From Halegenticoccus tardaugens (lineage in GTDB: Archaea; Halobacteriota; Halobacteria; Halobacteriales; Haloferacaceae), in NCBI RefSeq assembly GCF_004116405.1, contig NZ_SDIC01000004.1, positions 1 to 64,000 on the forward strand: 64,000 nucleotides of DNA, written 5' to 3'. Position 1 is the stretch's first letter. Each line of letters starts with the position of its first letter. Below the pieces are notes generated by a model. It had not been told where the DNA came from. It searched no databases and worked only from the letters and a program-made list of their open reading frames with translations. The position numbers and the translations under genes are program-made. Positions 8,388 to 17,333 of the stretch are shown here, piece after piece.

Positions 8388-8398
8388 AAAAGCGCGCG
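8388..8398 (-). terminator. Oligo-U tract after cbtA
   Basis: On the - strand the sequence just past the cbtA stop reads CGCGCTTTTTTGAGG, a T6 tract like those that end haloarchaeal transcripts. It lies in the 43-bp gap between two converging genes. No clear stem precedes it. Confidence 0.45.
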
Positions 8399-8403
8399 TC
8401 CCT

Positions 8404-9156
8404 TCACAGCGGCGCGCCGCGGTCGGCGTCGGTGCCTCCGTCGAGGTCCGCCGGTCCCTCGCGGGCGCTCAGCAGGGCGAACCCGCCGGCCAGCGCGGCC
8501 CACAGGCCCAGTTGCCCGACGATCACGACGCCGGCGTACGCGAGTGTGAACGTCGCCGGCGCGGGCGTCGTCGCCCCCACGGGCGGCGCGAGCGCCGCAC
8601 CGACGACGAGCGCCGCGAGCGGACACGCGGCCACGACGGCGGCCACTCCGACGTCTCGGCCGGCGCGCGAGAGCCGACGGTACGTCGCCAGCGAGAGCGC
8701 GCAGGCGAGCGCGCCGGCGACCATCATCCCCGCGTAGACCGCGAGCCGCGCGTCGGTGCCGAGCGCCCACGTCGTCCCCGGCGGCCGCGGAGGCAGCGCG
8801 AGCCACGGCGCGCCCGAGGCGACGACGAAGCCCGCCACGCCCAGCAGAGAGCTCCTCGTCGCCCCTCGGCTCGGAAGCGCCGGCTCGAACAGGTAGTACG
8901 CGACCCCGAACGCGCCGCCGAGGAGCACGCCCCAGAGGAGCCCCCCCGCGACGTCGGGAGCGGCGGCGACGAGGTCGACGGTCGCGCGTCCGGTAGCCGC
9001 GCCCTCGTGCGCGTGGTGCGCGTGACCGTGCTCGTTCGCGGCCTCGTACCCCTCCGCGACCGCGATCAGGGGCCCGGCGACGAACGCGACGAACAGGCCG
9101 TAGCCGGCCCCCGCCGCAGTCCCGGCGGCGAGCCCCCGCCGCAGGTACGCGAACAT
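8404..9156 (-). CDS. cbtA: Cobalt transporter subunit CbtA
   Basis: The 250-residue membrane protein has about five hydrophobic helices (for example near residues 4-28, 65-85, 97-115, 135-155 and 215-235) and a His cluster (HGHAHHAHEG) near residues 38-47 facing one side, matching CbtA, the predicted cobalt permease regulated with B12 genes. Its ATG at 9156 overlaps the cbtB stop by 1 nt (ATGA), so the two are translated together. It supplies cobalt for CbiX and CobN encoded nearby. An ORF running further upstream in this frame to 9354 would cover all of cbtB and is not real. Confidence 0.88.
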   Translation of the reverse strand: MFAYLRRGLAAGTAAGAGYGLFVAFVAGPLIAVAEGYEAANEHGHAHHAHEGAATGRATVDLVAAAPDVAGGLLWGVLLGGAFGVAYYLFEPALPSRGATRSSLLGVAGFVVASGAPWLALPPRPPGTTWALGTDARLAVYAGMMVAGALACALSLATYRRLSRAGRDVGVAAVVAACPLAALVVGAALAPPVGATTPAPATFTLAYAGVVIVGQLGLWAALAGGFALLSAREGPADLDGGTDADRGAPL

Positions 9157-9344
9157 CAGTGGCAGACCACGCCCGCGGCGTGTCTGAAGTCGTGCAGGGA
9201 CTCGTGGGCCATCGGCGCTTGCAGGAACAGCAGCGCGAAGCCGAGGGCGGCCGCGAGCCCGATCACCATCGCCGTCTGGACGGGCGTGAGCGTCGTTCCG
9301 GCGCGTGCGATTCGATCCGTAACCGTGTCTGTGGTGGTCGTCAT
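9156..9344 (-). CDS. cbtB: Cobalt transporter subunit CbtB
   Basis: This 62-residue protein has one membrane helix (residues ~24-42) and a C-terminal His motif, HESLHDFRHAAGVVCH, the hallmark of CbtB, whose histidines are thought to bind cobalt ahead of transport by CbtA. It is the first gene of a two-gene - strand operon. The 65-bp gap upstream is AT-rich compared with the surroundings and holds repeated TTGATT elements on the + strand, so a local promoter is likely. Confidence 0.88.
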   Translation of the reverse strand: MTTTTDTVTDRIARAGTTLTPVQTAMVIGLAAALGFALLFLQAPMAHESLHDFRHAAGVVCH

Positions 9345-9409
9345 CGAAACTCAAGTTGATTAGAAAACAATCTTGATTGTAAAACTATCGGGGACGGCAC
9401 CGGACCCCT
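9345..9409 (-). promoter_or_regulatory. cbtBA promoter region with repeated TTGATT elements
   Basis: In this 65-bp gap the + strand shows TCAAGTTGATTAG (9351-9363) and CAATCTTGATTG (9368-9379). TTGATT therefore occurs at 9356-9361 and 9374-9379, an 18-bp spacing. Similar CAAGTT strings occur in the cbiX2/cbiA intergenic region. This may be an operator for a cobalt or B12 responsive regulator. Confidence 0.4.
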
Positions 9410-11722
9410 CTATCGGGAGGGCGATTCGTCGACCGCGGCGCGTCGCGGATCGCCCTCGGCTCCTCGGCGCGCCCGGTCGACGGCCGCGTCCACGCGCTCC
9501 GTCGACAGCGCGGACAGCGGCACGCGCTCGCCGCCGGTGCGTTCGACGACGTCCGCCACGAGACCCGCGCCGTCGTTGCCGGCGTCCACGACGACGACGT
9601 GCGCCTCCCGTTCGGCGAGCGTCCGGGCGGCGGCGCGCGTCTCGGCCGTCGGGCTGTCACTCGCGTTCGCGCGTCCGTCGGTGACGAGGACGACGACGCC
9701 GGCCGTCGGGGCGGCGCGATCGAGCACCTCGGCGGCGGTTCGGAGGCCGGCCGCCAGCGGCGTCCGGTCGCCGGTCGGCAGCTCCTTCAGGTGGCGGGCC
9801 GCGAGGTCGACGCTGCCGGTCGGCGGGAGCACCACGGCGGCGTCGTCGCCGGCGAAGGCGACCATCGACACCGCGTCGCGACGCTCGTAGGCGTCGCGGA
9901 GGAGGTCGAGGGCGATCCCCTTCGCCGCCCGCATCGCCGGCCGCATGGAGGCGCTCGCGTCCACCGCGAACACGACGAGCGCCTCGGCGGTCCCCTCGCG
10001 GATCGACCGCCGCAGGTCGCGTTCGCCGACGCGATCCGCGCCGCGCGCCGCGGCCGCCCGCACGGACGCCGCGGCGTCGATCGCTCCCGAATCGGACCCC
10101 TCCGCTCGCTCCGTTCGAACGCGCGGTCCGTCGGCGCTCGGGGACGGTGACGCGCGGACCCGTCGACCCGACGCGGCGGATCCGTCGCCCCGATCCGACG
10201 CGTCGCGGGCGATCACGGGCGCGACCCCGTCGCCGACCCCCGCCCGCGACTCCCCCGGAACGATCGGCGTCGCCGGCTCCGCGTCGTCGTCTGAACCCTC
10301 TCGGCCGTCGTCTCTTTCTCCCTCTCCGTCGGCCATCGATTCCTTCCGGTCGGCCGTTTCTCCTTCTCCGCCGGTTCCCACTCCTCCGTCGCCGTCGACG
10401 CCGCCGCCCTCGTCGCGGGCGCCGTCCCCTCCGTCGGACCCGCACCCGTCCGGTCCGTCCGACCCGCCGGTCCCGTCCTTCCGACCGTCGACACCGTCGT
10501 CCCGCCCCGGTTCGTCGCCCCCGCTCCCGTCGCCCCGGCCGTCGCCTTCTCCGTCGTCGCCCTCACCGTCCGCGCTCCCCTCGTGCTCGGCCGCGTTCGC
10601 CCCCTCGTCGCCGCCCGCGTCGTCCCCGTCACCCGTTCCGTCCTCGCCGAAGTGGTCGTCGACGATCGACTCCGCGTCGGGTGCGTCATCGAAGGGCGTC
10701 GAGCGGAGGCGGTGCGGGAGCGCGAACGCCGCCGCCTCGCGGAGGTCCGACTCGACGACGGTCGTCCGGCCGGCGAGCGCGGCGAGCGTCATCGCCGCGC
10801 GCGCCGCGGCGATGTCGGCGCGGTGGCCCTCGACACCGGCGTCGCGGCAGAGCTCGGCGATCTCGCGGCGGAACTCCGGCGCGATCGTCACGTCCGGGCG
10901 GCGCTCGCGGGCCGCCAGCAGTCGGTCGCGCCACTCGGCGGTTCCCCTCGTCTCCTCCCCGTCCGCCCCCGCCGAGTCGAGGCCGAGCGCGCGGTCGATC
11001 ACGGCGACCCGGTCGTCGAGGTCGCGACAGCCGGTCACGGACGCCTGGAGGTCGAAGCGGTCGCGGAGCTGCGGCCGGAGATCGCCCTCCTCCGGGTTCA
11101 TCGTCCCGACGAGGGTGAACGCGGCGGGGTGGGCGACGCTCACCCCGTCGCGCTCGACGCGGTTGACGCCGCCCGCCGCGGCGTCGAGCAGCACGTCGAC
11201 GAGGTGGTCGTCGAGGAGGTTCACCTCGTCGACGTAGAGGATTCCGCGGTTGGCCCGGGCGAGGAGTCCCGGCTCGAAGTTCGCCTCCCCGGCGAGCGCG
11301 TCGGAGACCGAGAGCGTCCCGACCACGCGGTCGCGGGTCGCCCCGAGCGGCAGGGTCACGAGCGGAACCGGCCGCGACTCGATCGGAGGATCGGACCGCC
11401 CGCGGCAGTCGACGCACTGGCCTCCCGGGTCGTCCGGCGGGCAGCCGAACGGACAGTCGGCGATCGCCCGCTGCTCGGGGAGGAGGTCGACCAGCCCCCA
11501 GACCGCCGTCGACTTCGCCGTTCCCTTCTCGCCGCGGACGAGCAGCCCCGACAGCCCGTCGTCCGCGACGACCGCCAGCAGCGCCCGCTTGAACGCCTCC
11601 TGTCCGACGATGTCGCCGAACGACACCGGCACCGCCGAGTCGCTTTGCTCCCCAGCGTGCCCTCGGCTCGCTTCGCTCGCCGAGGACGCCGACAGGTTTT
11701 TGCCGTCCCGTAAATCAACCAT
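9410..11722 (-). CDS. Fused ChlI/ChlD-type ATPase subunit of the CobN cobaltochelatase
   Basis: The 770-residue protein joins an AAA+ motor and a von Willebrand A domain. The AAA+ part has Walker A GEKGTAKST near residue 65, a four-Cys insert (CPFGC...CVDC) near residues 89-105, Walker B ILYVDEVNLL and the GTMNPEEGDLRPQL sensor. A ~250-residue acidic Gly/Asp linker follows, then the VWA domain with MIDAS motif DASAS near residue 575. It energises CobN in ATP-dependent Co insertion into hydrogenobyrinate diamide, replacing separate CobS and CobT. I prefer the ATG at 11722, which has a TTTAAC box ~26 nt upstream; a GTG at 11737 is the alternative. It diverges from cobN. Confidence 0.88.
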   Translation of the reverse strand: MVDLRDGKNLSASSASEASRGHAGEQSDSAVPVSFGDIVGQEAFKRALLAVVADDGLSGLLVRGEKGTAKSTAVWGLVDLLPEQRAIADCPFGCPPDDPGGQCVDCRGRSDPPIESRPVPLVTLPLGATRDRVVGTLSVSDALAGEANFEPGLLARANRGILYVDEVNLLDDHLVDVLLDAAAGGVNRVERDGVSVAHPAAFTLVGTMNPEEGDLRPQLRDRFDLQASVTGCRDLDDRVAVIDRALGLDSAGADGEETRGTAEWRDRLLAARERRPDVTIAPEFRREIAELCRDAGVEGHRADIAAARAAMTLAALAGRTTVVESDLREAAAFALPHRLRSTPFDDAPDAESIVDDHFGEDGTGDGDDAGGDEGANAAEHEGSADGEGDDGEGDGRGDGSGGDEPGRDDGVDGRKDGTGGSDGPDGCGSDGGDGARDEGGGVDGDGGVGTGGEGETADRKESMADGEGERDDGREGSDDDAEPATPIVPGESRAGVGDGVAPVIARDASDRGDGSAASGRRVRASPSPSADGPRVRTERAEGSDSGAIDAAASVRAAAARGADRVGERDLRRSIREGTAEALVVFAVDASASMRPAMRAAKGIALDLLRDAYERRDAVSMVAFAGDDAAVVLPPTGSVDLAARHLKELPTGDRTPLAAGLRTAAEVLDRAAPTAGVVVLVTDGRANASDSPTAETRAAARTLAEREAHVVVVDAGNDGAGLVADVVERTGGERVPLSALSTERVDAAVDRARRGAEGDPRRAAVDESPSR

Positions 11723-11742
11723 ACTTGCACTAATCACAATAG

Positions 11743-11752
11743 AGGTTTAACA
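11743..11752 (-). promoter_or_regulatory. TATA-like box for the chelatase motor gene
   Basis: On the - strand this reads GTTAAACC, centred about 26 nt from the ATG at 11722, which suggests a leaderless transcript and supports that start. The whole divergent gap to cobN is only 35 bp, so the two promoters overlap. Confidence 0.5.
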
Positions 11753-11757
11753 ACGTT

Positions 11758-14700
11758 ATGCCACTCATCGGACTGTACACCGCGACCGAGAACGAACTGG
11801 GGGCGGTGCAGGCGGCCGCGTCGGCGGTGGAGACGGACCTGACCGTCAGATCGTCGTCCGACCTGGACGACCCGACCGACGCCGAGGCGTTCGTGGACGA
11901 ACTCGTCGACGCCGACGCCGTCGTCCTCTGGCTCCACGGCGGCGAGGACAGCATGCCCGGATACGACCGCGCCGTGGCGCGCCTGCGCGAGGCGGGCGTC
12001 CCGCTGGTCGTGAAGTCGACCGGCGACGCCTTCGCGTTCGAGGACACGAGCGTCCCCGACGACGACCGCGACCGGGTGTACGAGTACTTAGAGCGCGGCG
12101 GCAGGACCAACGTCGCCAACTGCGTGCGCTTCCTTTCGAGCCGGTACGCCGACGGTGCGGCGCGCGCCGAGGGAGGCGACGCGTCCCCCGACTACGACGA
12201 CCCGGTCGCGCTCCCGACCGAGGGCGTCTACCACCCGGACCACCCCGGCGCGAGCGCCGAGGAGCTTCGTGCGGCGCACGATCCGGACGCCCCGACGGTC
12301 GGGATCTGGTTCTACGAGTCCCACTGGACCCACGAGAACGTCCGGTACGTCGACGCGATGGTACGGGCCGTCGAGGCGCGGGGCGCGAACGCGCTGCCGG
12401 CGTTCTGCAACCCCGTCACCGACGACGGCGAGGGGAAGGACGCCGAGTGGACCGCCGAGAACCTCTTTTCGATCGACGGCGAGCCGGTCGTCGACGCCGT
12501 CGTCTCGTCGTTCATGTTCTCGCTGTCGATGGCGGAGCGCGGCCGGGACGCGAGCGACGAGGGCGAGCGCGCCGGGGAGGTGTTCCTAGACCGGCTGGGC
12601 GTCCCCGTGCTCCAGGCGATCACGACGATGCGGTCGCGCTCGCGGTACGAGGCGAGCGACGCCGGCGTGATGGGGTTCGAGCTGGCGCTGTCGGTCGCGC
12701 TCCCGGAGTTCGACGGAAACGTCATCACGCACCCCGTGAGCGGCAAGGAGCGCACCGAGGACGCGGCCGGGATCGGCAGCGTGCCGAAGGCGCACTTCCC
12801 GATCGAAGACCGCGTCGACCACGTCGCCGGGCTGGCGGTGAACTGGGCGCGTCTCCGGCACCTGCCGAACGAGGACGCGCGCGTCGCGGTCGTCCTCCAC
12901 AACTACCCGCCGAGCGACGACGGCATCGGGACGGCGTTCGGGCTGGACAGCCCGGCGAGCGCCGCGAACCTCCTCGACGAACTGGCCGCGCGCGGCTACG
13001 ATCTGGGCGGCGAGCGCCCGGAGAGCGGGCAAGCGCTCGTCGAGCGGCTGACCGCCCAGCTCACCCTCGACGACCGCTGGGTCGCCCCCGAGGACGTGCG
13101 CGAGTTGAGCGTCGACGTCGTTCCCCCGGATCGATACCGCGAGTGGTTCGCGGCCGCGGACGAGCGGTTCCGCGAGCGCGTGCTCGACGAGTGGGGCGAG
13201 CCGCCGGAGCGACCCTTCGCCGTTCCGGGCGTCGAGTTCGGGAACGTCCTCGTCACGGTGCAGCCGCCGCGCGGGTTCGGGATGGACCCCTCGAAGGTGT
13301 ACCACGACTCCGACCTCCAGCCGCCGCACGACTACGTCGCCTTTTACGCGTGGCTCCGGAAGGCGTTCGAGGCCGACGCCGTCGTCCACCTCGGCACCCA
13401 CGGTAGCCTCGAGTGGCTCCCCGGAAAGACCGTCGGGTTGAACGGCGAGAGCGCCCCCGACGCGCTCGTCGACGACCTCCCGAACGTCTACCCGTACATC
13501 GTCAACAACCCCGGCGAGGGGACGCAGGCGAAGCGGCGCTCGTACGCCGCGATCGTCGACTACCTCACCCCGCCGATGCGCGACGCGGGGACGTACGACG
13601 AGCTGGCGGAACTCGAAGAGCTGGCGAGCCGCTACCGCGCGGCCGGCGAGACGGCCGCGAGCGGCGACGGCGGCGCGGAACTCGAACGGCTCCTCCGGGA
13701 GACGGTCGAGGAGCTGGACCTCGGGGTCGAACTGGGGGTCCGGGGGGACGAGGCGGCGAACGCCGTCGAGGTCGACGAGGATGAGGCGGTGCTCACCGCC
13801 GAAGTCGACGAGGATGAGGCGGTGTCCACCGCCGAAGTCGAAACGGACGAACTCGTCGAGCGCATCCACGAGTACCTCACCGACGTGAAGACCACGCAGA
13901 TCCGGATGGGGCTGCACACGATGGGCGAACCGCCCGAGGGCGAGCGCCTCGTCGAGTACCTCGTCGCGCTCACCCGCCTCGAAAACGCGGGCGCGCCGAG
14001 CCTCCGGGCGTCCGTCGCGGGCGCGCTCGGCGTCGACTACGGGCGGATGCTGGAGGAGCCCGGCGCGTACGACGAGGCGCTCTCGATGACCTACGCGGAG
14101 GCGGCGGACGAGGTGTACGGGACGTGTCTCGACCTCGTCCGGACGCTCGCCGAGCGCGACTTTGACGTGCCCGAGTCGGAGGCGGAGGCCGGACCGGACG
14201 ACGAGGTGAACCTGAACCTGCTCGTCGTCGACGTCGACCCGCTCGGCGACGCCCGGGCGAAGCGCGGCGCGCACGACGACCTCCGCGGGGCGCTCCGGTT
14301 CGTCTGCGAGGAGGTCGCCCCGCGCGTCCGGGGCGCGAGCGCGGAGACCCCGCGGACGGCCGACGCGCTCTCGGGCGCGTACGTCCCGCCGGGCGGCAGC
14401 GGCGCGCCGACCCGCGGCGGCGTCGACCTGCTCCCGACGGCGCGGAACTTCTACACGCTCGACCCCCGGAAGGTGCCCGCGCGGAGCGCCTGGCGCGTCG
14501 GCCGCGAGGTCGCGGAGGGGATCGCGACGCGGCATTACGACGAGCGCGGGGAATACCCCGAGGAGGTCGGCGTCGTCGCGTGGGGGACGCCGACGGTGCG
14601 CACGCGCGGAGAGACGATCGCGCAGGTGCTCGCGCTCTTGGGCGTCGAGCCGGTCTGGACGGACGCCGGCCGGGTCGACGACGTCGAACCGATCCCGCTC

Positions 14701-15747
14701 TCCGACCTCGGTCGCCCCCGGATCGACGTGACGACGCGCGTCTCCGGGCTGTTCCGGGACGCGTTCCCGGCCGCCGCGAGCGTCGTCCACGACGCCGTCG
14801 AAGCGGTCGTCGACCTCGACGAGCCGCACGAGATGAACTACGTGAAAAAGCACGTCGAGGAGGAGGAGGCGCGGCTCGAAGCCGAGGGGGCAGAGCCGGC
14901 CGAGGCGGCGACGGCCGCCCGTCACCGCGTGTTCACGACCAAGCCGGGGGGCTACGGCGCGGGGACGAACAAGGCGGTCGACGAGGGCAACTGGGACGAC
15001 CGGTCCGACCTCGCGGCCGTCTACGTCCGGTGGGGCGGGTACGCGATGGGCAAGCGCGGGACCGTCACGGACGCCCACGACGCGTTCGAGCGCCGCCTCG
15101 GGAGCGTCGAGGCGACCGCGAAGATCGAGGACACGATGGAGCAGGACGAGTTCGACTCCTCGGACTGGTACGCCTTCCACGGCGGGTTCATCTCCGCGGT
15201 CGGCGAGATCGCCGGCGAGGAGCCGGCCTCCTACGTCGGCGACTCCTCGGACCCGGACGACGTGACGGTGTACACGAACGAGGAGAAGGTGCGCAAGGCG
15301 ATGCGCGCCCGCGTGCTCAACCCGGACTGGCTCGACAGCATGGAAGAGCACGGCTACAAGGGCGCGGGCGACCTCTCGACGACGGTCGACGTGGCGCTCG
15401 GGTGGGACGCGACGACTGGCGTCGTGAGCGACCGCCTGTGGGCGGACGTCGCCGAGAAGTACGCCTTCGACGAGGAGCGCGCCGAGTGGATGCGCGACGT
15501 CAACCCGTGGGCGCTCGCGTCGATCACCGGGACGCTGCTGGAGGCCGTCGAGCGCGACCTCTGGGACGCGGACGACGCGACCCGCGACCGCCTGCGCGAC
15601 CTGCACCTCGGGGTCGACGGCGACCTCGAAGCCCGCGCCGGTGCGCGACCGACGGCCGCGGACGCGGACGATGGCGCGGACGCGACCGTCGACGCGAACG
15701 ACGCCGACGCCGACGGCGTCCCGGGGGTGTCGAGCGATGACGACTGA
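11758..15747 (+). CDS. cobN: Cobaltochelatase large subunit CobN
   Basis: The 1329-residue protein has the CobN/magnesium chelatase H signatures: LGTHGSLEWLPGKTVGLNGE near residue 550, IVNNPGEGTQAKRRSYAA near 580, GAGTNKAVDEGNW near 1065 and SDWYAFHGGFISA near 1140. It binds the corrin and carries out cobalt insertion, driven by the ChlI/ChlD-type protein encoded divergently. An acidic linker near residues 660-705 contains two tandem 33-nt copies. The C-terminal ~50 residues are a disordered Asp/Ala tail, and the stop overlaps cbiC by 11 nt. Presence of CobN beside CbiX means both late and early cobalt insertion enzymes are encoded here. Confidence 0.95.
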   Translation: MPLIGLYTATENELGAVQAAASAVETDLTVRSSSDLDDPTDAEAFVDELVDADAVVLWLHGGEDSMPGYDRAVARLREAGVPLVVKSTGDAFAFEDTSVPDDDRDRVYEYLERGGRTNVANCVRFLSSRYADGAARAEGGDASPDYDDPVALPTEGVYHPDHPGASAEELRAAHDPDAPTVGIWFYESHWTHENVRYVDAMVRAVEARGANALPAFCNPVTDDGEGKDAEWTAENLFSIDGEPVVDAVVSSFMFSLSMAERGRDASDEGERAGEVFLDRLGVPVLQAITTMRSRSRYEASDAGVMGFELALSVALPEFDGNVITHPVSGKERTEDAAGIGSVPKAHFPIEDRVDHVAGLAVNWARLRHLPNEDARVAVVLHNYPPSDDGIGTAFGLDSPASAANLLDELAARGYDLGGERPESGQALVERLTAQLTLDDRWVAPEDVRELSVDVVPPDRYREWFAAADERFRERVLDEWGEPPERPFAVPGVEFGNVLVTVQPPRGFGMDPSKVYHDSDLQPPHDYVAFYAWLRKAFEADAVVHLGTHGSLEWLPGKTVGLNGESAPDALVDDLPNVYPYIVNNPGEGTQAKRRSYAAIVDYLTPPMRDAGTYDELAELEELASRYRAAGETAASGDGGAELERLLRETVEELDLGVELGVRGDEAANAVEVDEDEAVLTAEVDEDEAVSTAEVETDELVERIHEYLTDVKTTQIRMGLHTMGEPPEGERLVEYLVALTRLENAGAPSLRASVAGALGVDYGRMLEEPGAYDEALSMTYAEAADEVYGTCLDLVRTLAERDFDVPESEAEAGPDDEVNLNLLVVDVDPLGDARAKRGAHDDLRGALRFVCEEVAPRVRGASAETPRTADALSGAYVPPGGSGAPTRGGVDLLPTARNFYTLDPRKVPARSAWRVGREVAEGIATRHYDERGEYPEEVGVVAWGTPTVRTRGETIAQVLALLGVEPVWTDAGRVDDVEPIPLSDLGRPRIDVTTRVSGLFRDAFPAAASVVHDAVEAVVDLDEPHEMNYVKKHVEEEEARLEAEGAEPAEAATAARHRVFTTKPGGYGAGTNKAVDEGNWDDRSDLAAVYVRWGGYAMGKRGTVTDAHDAFERRLGSVEATAKIEDTMEQDEFDSSDWYAFHGGFISAVGEIAGEEPASYVGDSSDPDDVTVYTNEEKVRKAMRARVLNPDWLDSMEEHGYKGAGDLSTTVDVALGWDATTGVVSDRLWADVAEKYAFDEERAEWMRDVNPWALASITGTLLEAVERDLWDADDATRDRLRDLHLGVDGDLEARAGARPTAADADDGADATVDANDADADGVPGVSSDDD
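13768..13833 (+). repeat. Two tandem 33-nt copies inside cobN
   Basis: 13768-13800 and 13801-13833 are 33-nt units differing at only three positions and encoding EVDEDEAVLTA and EVDEDEAVSTA; a third partial unit (EVETDE) follows. They lengthen the acidic linker in frame and look like a recent slippage duplication. Confidence 0.9.
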
Positions 15748-16456
15748 GCCCTCGAAGGAGGGGTACGCGGACCTCGGCGCGACGACGCGGGAGGCGACCG
15801 AGATCGCGGAGACGAGCATGGACATCGTCAGGCGATTCGTCCCCCACGAGACGCTCTCGGACCGCATCCGCGGGAAGGCGGTTCACGCGACCGGCGACAT
15901 CGAGTTCCAGCACCTCGTGCGGTTCGAAAACGACCCCGTCCGCGCTGGCGCGCGCGCGGTGCTCGACGGCGCGCCGATCGTGACCGACATCACGATGGTG
16001 AAAGCCGGGATCACCGGTCGCGGCCACGACTGCGAGGTCCGCAAGGCGATCGGGGCGGGCGCGGAACTCGCCGCGGAGACGGGGATGACGCGGACCGCGG
16101 CGGCGGTGCTCGAACTCGACCGCCGCGGCGTCTACGACGACGCGATCGCGGTCGTCGGCAACGCGCCCACCGCCGCGCTCGCGCTCGCCGACTGCGTCGA
16201 ACAGGGCACCCGCCCCGCCGTCGTTGTGGCGACGCCCGTCGGGTTCGTCAAGGCCGAGGAGAGCCGCGAGCGCGTTCGGGAGGCGACACGCGCGACCGGG
16301 GTGCCGGCGATCACGACCGTCGGACGGCGCGGCGGCAGCGGCCTCGCCGCCGGGCTGACGAACGAACTGATCCACGTCGCGAGCGACGTCCGCGCCGGCG
16401 ACGCGACGCTCGATCCGACCGACGGGCGGACCGCGGGCGGGGGGCGCGAGGGATGA
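15737..16456 (+). CDS. cbiC: Cobalt-precorrin-8 methylmutase CbiC
   Basis: The 239-residue protein moves the C11 methyl to C12, giving cobyrinic acid. Family features are the N-terminal IAETSMDIVRRF, RRFVPHETLSDRIRGKAVHATGD with the catalytic-region His, PIVTDITMVKAGI near residue 75, and GNAPTAALAL and ATPVGFVKAEES further on. The ATG at 15737 overlaps the cobN end by 11 nt; a longer frame back to 15641 would overlap cobN more and is not needed. The end overlaps cbiE as ATGA, giving the operon cobN-cbiC-cbiE. Confidence 0.94.
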   Translation: MTTEPSKEGYADLGATTREATEIAETSMDIVRRFVPHETLSDRIRGKAVHATGDIEFQHLVRFENDPVRAGARAVLDGAPIVTDITMVKAGITGRGHDCEVRKAIGAGAELAAETGMTRTAAAVLELDRRGVYDDAIAVVGNAPTAALALADCVEQGTRPAVVVATPVGFVKAEESRERVREATRATGVPAITTVGRRGGSGLAAGLTNELIHVASDVRAGDATLDPTDGRTAGGGREG

Positions 16457-17280
16457 ACGAATCCCGAAGCGAGGTGTACGACGACCCGGCGGTTCGCGCC
16501 GCGTCGTCGCCGGAGGCGGTCGATCCCGCGGACGCGGCCGACCCGTCGGGATCGGCCGAGCCGGTGTACGCCGTCGGCATCGGTCCCGGGAATCCCGCGT
16601 ACCTCACCCGCCGCGCCGTCCGCGCGCTTCGGGAGGCGGACGTCGTCGTCGGCTTCGAGACGGTCGTCTCGTTCGTCGAACGCGAGACGGACGCGGACCT
16701 CCTCGCGTGCGGCTACCGGGACGAGGACGAAGCGCTCTCAGCGTTCGGCGAGCGCGTCGCCGCGGGGGAAACCGGGACCGCGGTGCTCATGGGCGACCCG
16801 AACCACTCCGGCTACCAGTTCCTCGGGAAGGTCGAGGACGCGGTCGACCGCCCGGTCCGGGTGATCCCCGGCATCTCGTCGCTGCAGGTGGCCGCGAGCC
16901 GCGCCCGGACGCCGATGGAGGAGGCGACGTTCGTCACGCTGCACAAGCGCGGCGACGTGTCGGCCGACCTTGACCGCCTCGCGCGCGACGCCGGCGAGCG
17001 CCACCTGCTCGTGCTCCCCCGGCCGTTCGACCTGATGCCGGAGGACGTGGCCGCCCGCCTGCTCGACGCCGGGGCCGACCCGTCGCTCCCGGCGCTCGTG
17101 TTCGAACGGCTGACGCACGAGGACGAGCGGACGACGCGGACGACGCTCGGCGGCCTCGCGGGCGGTGCGGCTGGCGCGGCCGGGATCGACGACGCAGACA
17201 GCGTTGACGCCGCCGTCGACGGCGACGAGAGCCGTTTTTCGGACCTGTCGGTGCTGGCGGTGCGTCGAGCGCCCCGGTAG
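16453..17280 (+). CDS. cbiE: Cobalt-precorrin-7 C5-methyltransferase CbiE
   Basis: The 275-residue tetrapyrrole methylase has VYAVGIGPGNPAYLTRRAV near residue 37, MGDPNHSGYQFLGKV near residue 112 and the CbiE-type VIPGISSLQVAASRART block, followed by VLPRPFDLMPEDVA. CbiE methylates C5; the decarboxylating C15 methylation is done by CbiT, which is not in this window. The N-terminal 35 residues and an Ala/Gly/Asp stretch near residue 235 are low-complexity. It is the last gene of the + strand run; a converging gene ends 53 bp downstream. Confidence 0.9.
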   Translation: MNESRSEVYDDPAVRAASSPEAVDPADAADPSGSAEPVYAVGIGPGNPAYLTRRAVRALREADVVVGFETVVSFVERETDADLLACGYRDEDEALSAFGERVAAGETGTAVLMGDPNHSGYQFLGKVEDAVDRPVRVIPGISSLQVAASRARTPMEEATFVTLHKRGDVSADLDRLARDAGERHLLVLPRPFDLMPEDVAARLLDAGADPSLPALVFERLTHEDERTTRTTLGGLAGGAAGAAGIDDADSVDAAVDGDESRFSDLSVLAVRRAPR

Positions 17281-17333
17281 CGGGGCGAGGAGAGGACAGA
17301 CGCGGAAGGGGGTGAACGAGAACCGGAGCGCGT

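Noticed and set aside
9345-9409. Cobalamin riboswitch before cbtB
   Set aside because: The gap is only 65 bp, no B12-box-like conserved core is seen, and such riboswitches are not expected in haloarchaea.
12586-15867. 1093-codon open frame antisense to cobN
   Set aside because: Composition is Arg/Val/Asp-rich shadow sequence of a GC-rich gene; cobN on the + strand is strongly supported by motifs.
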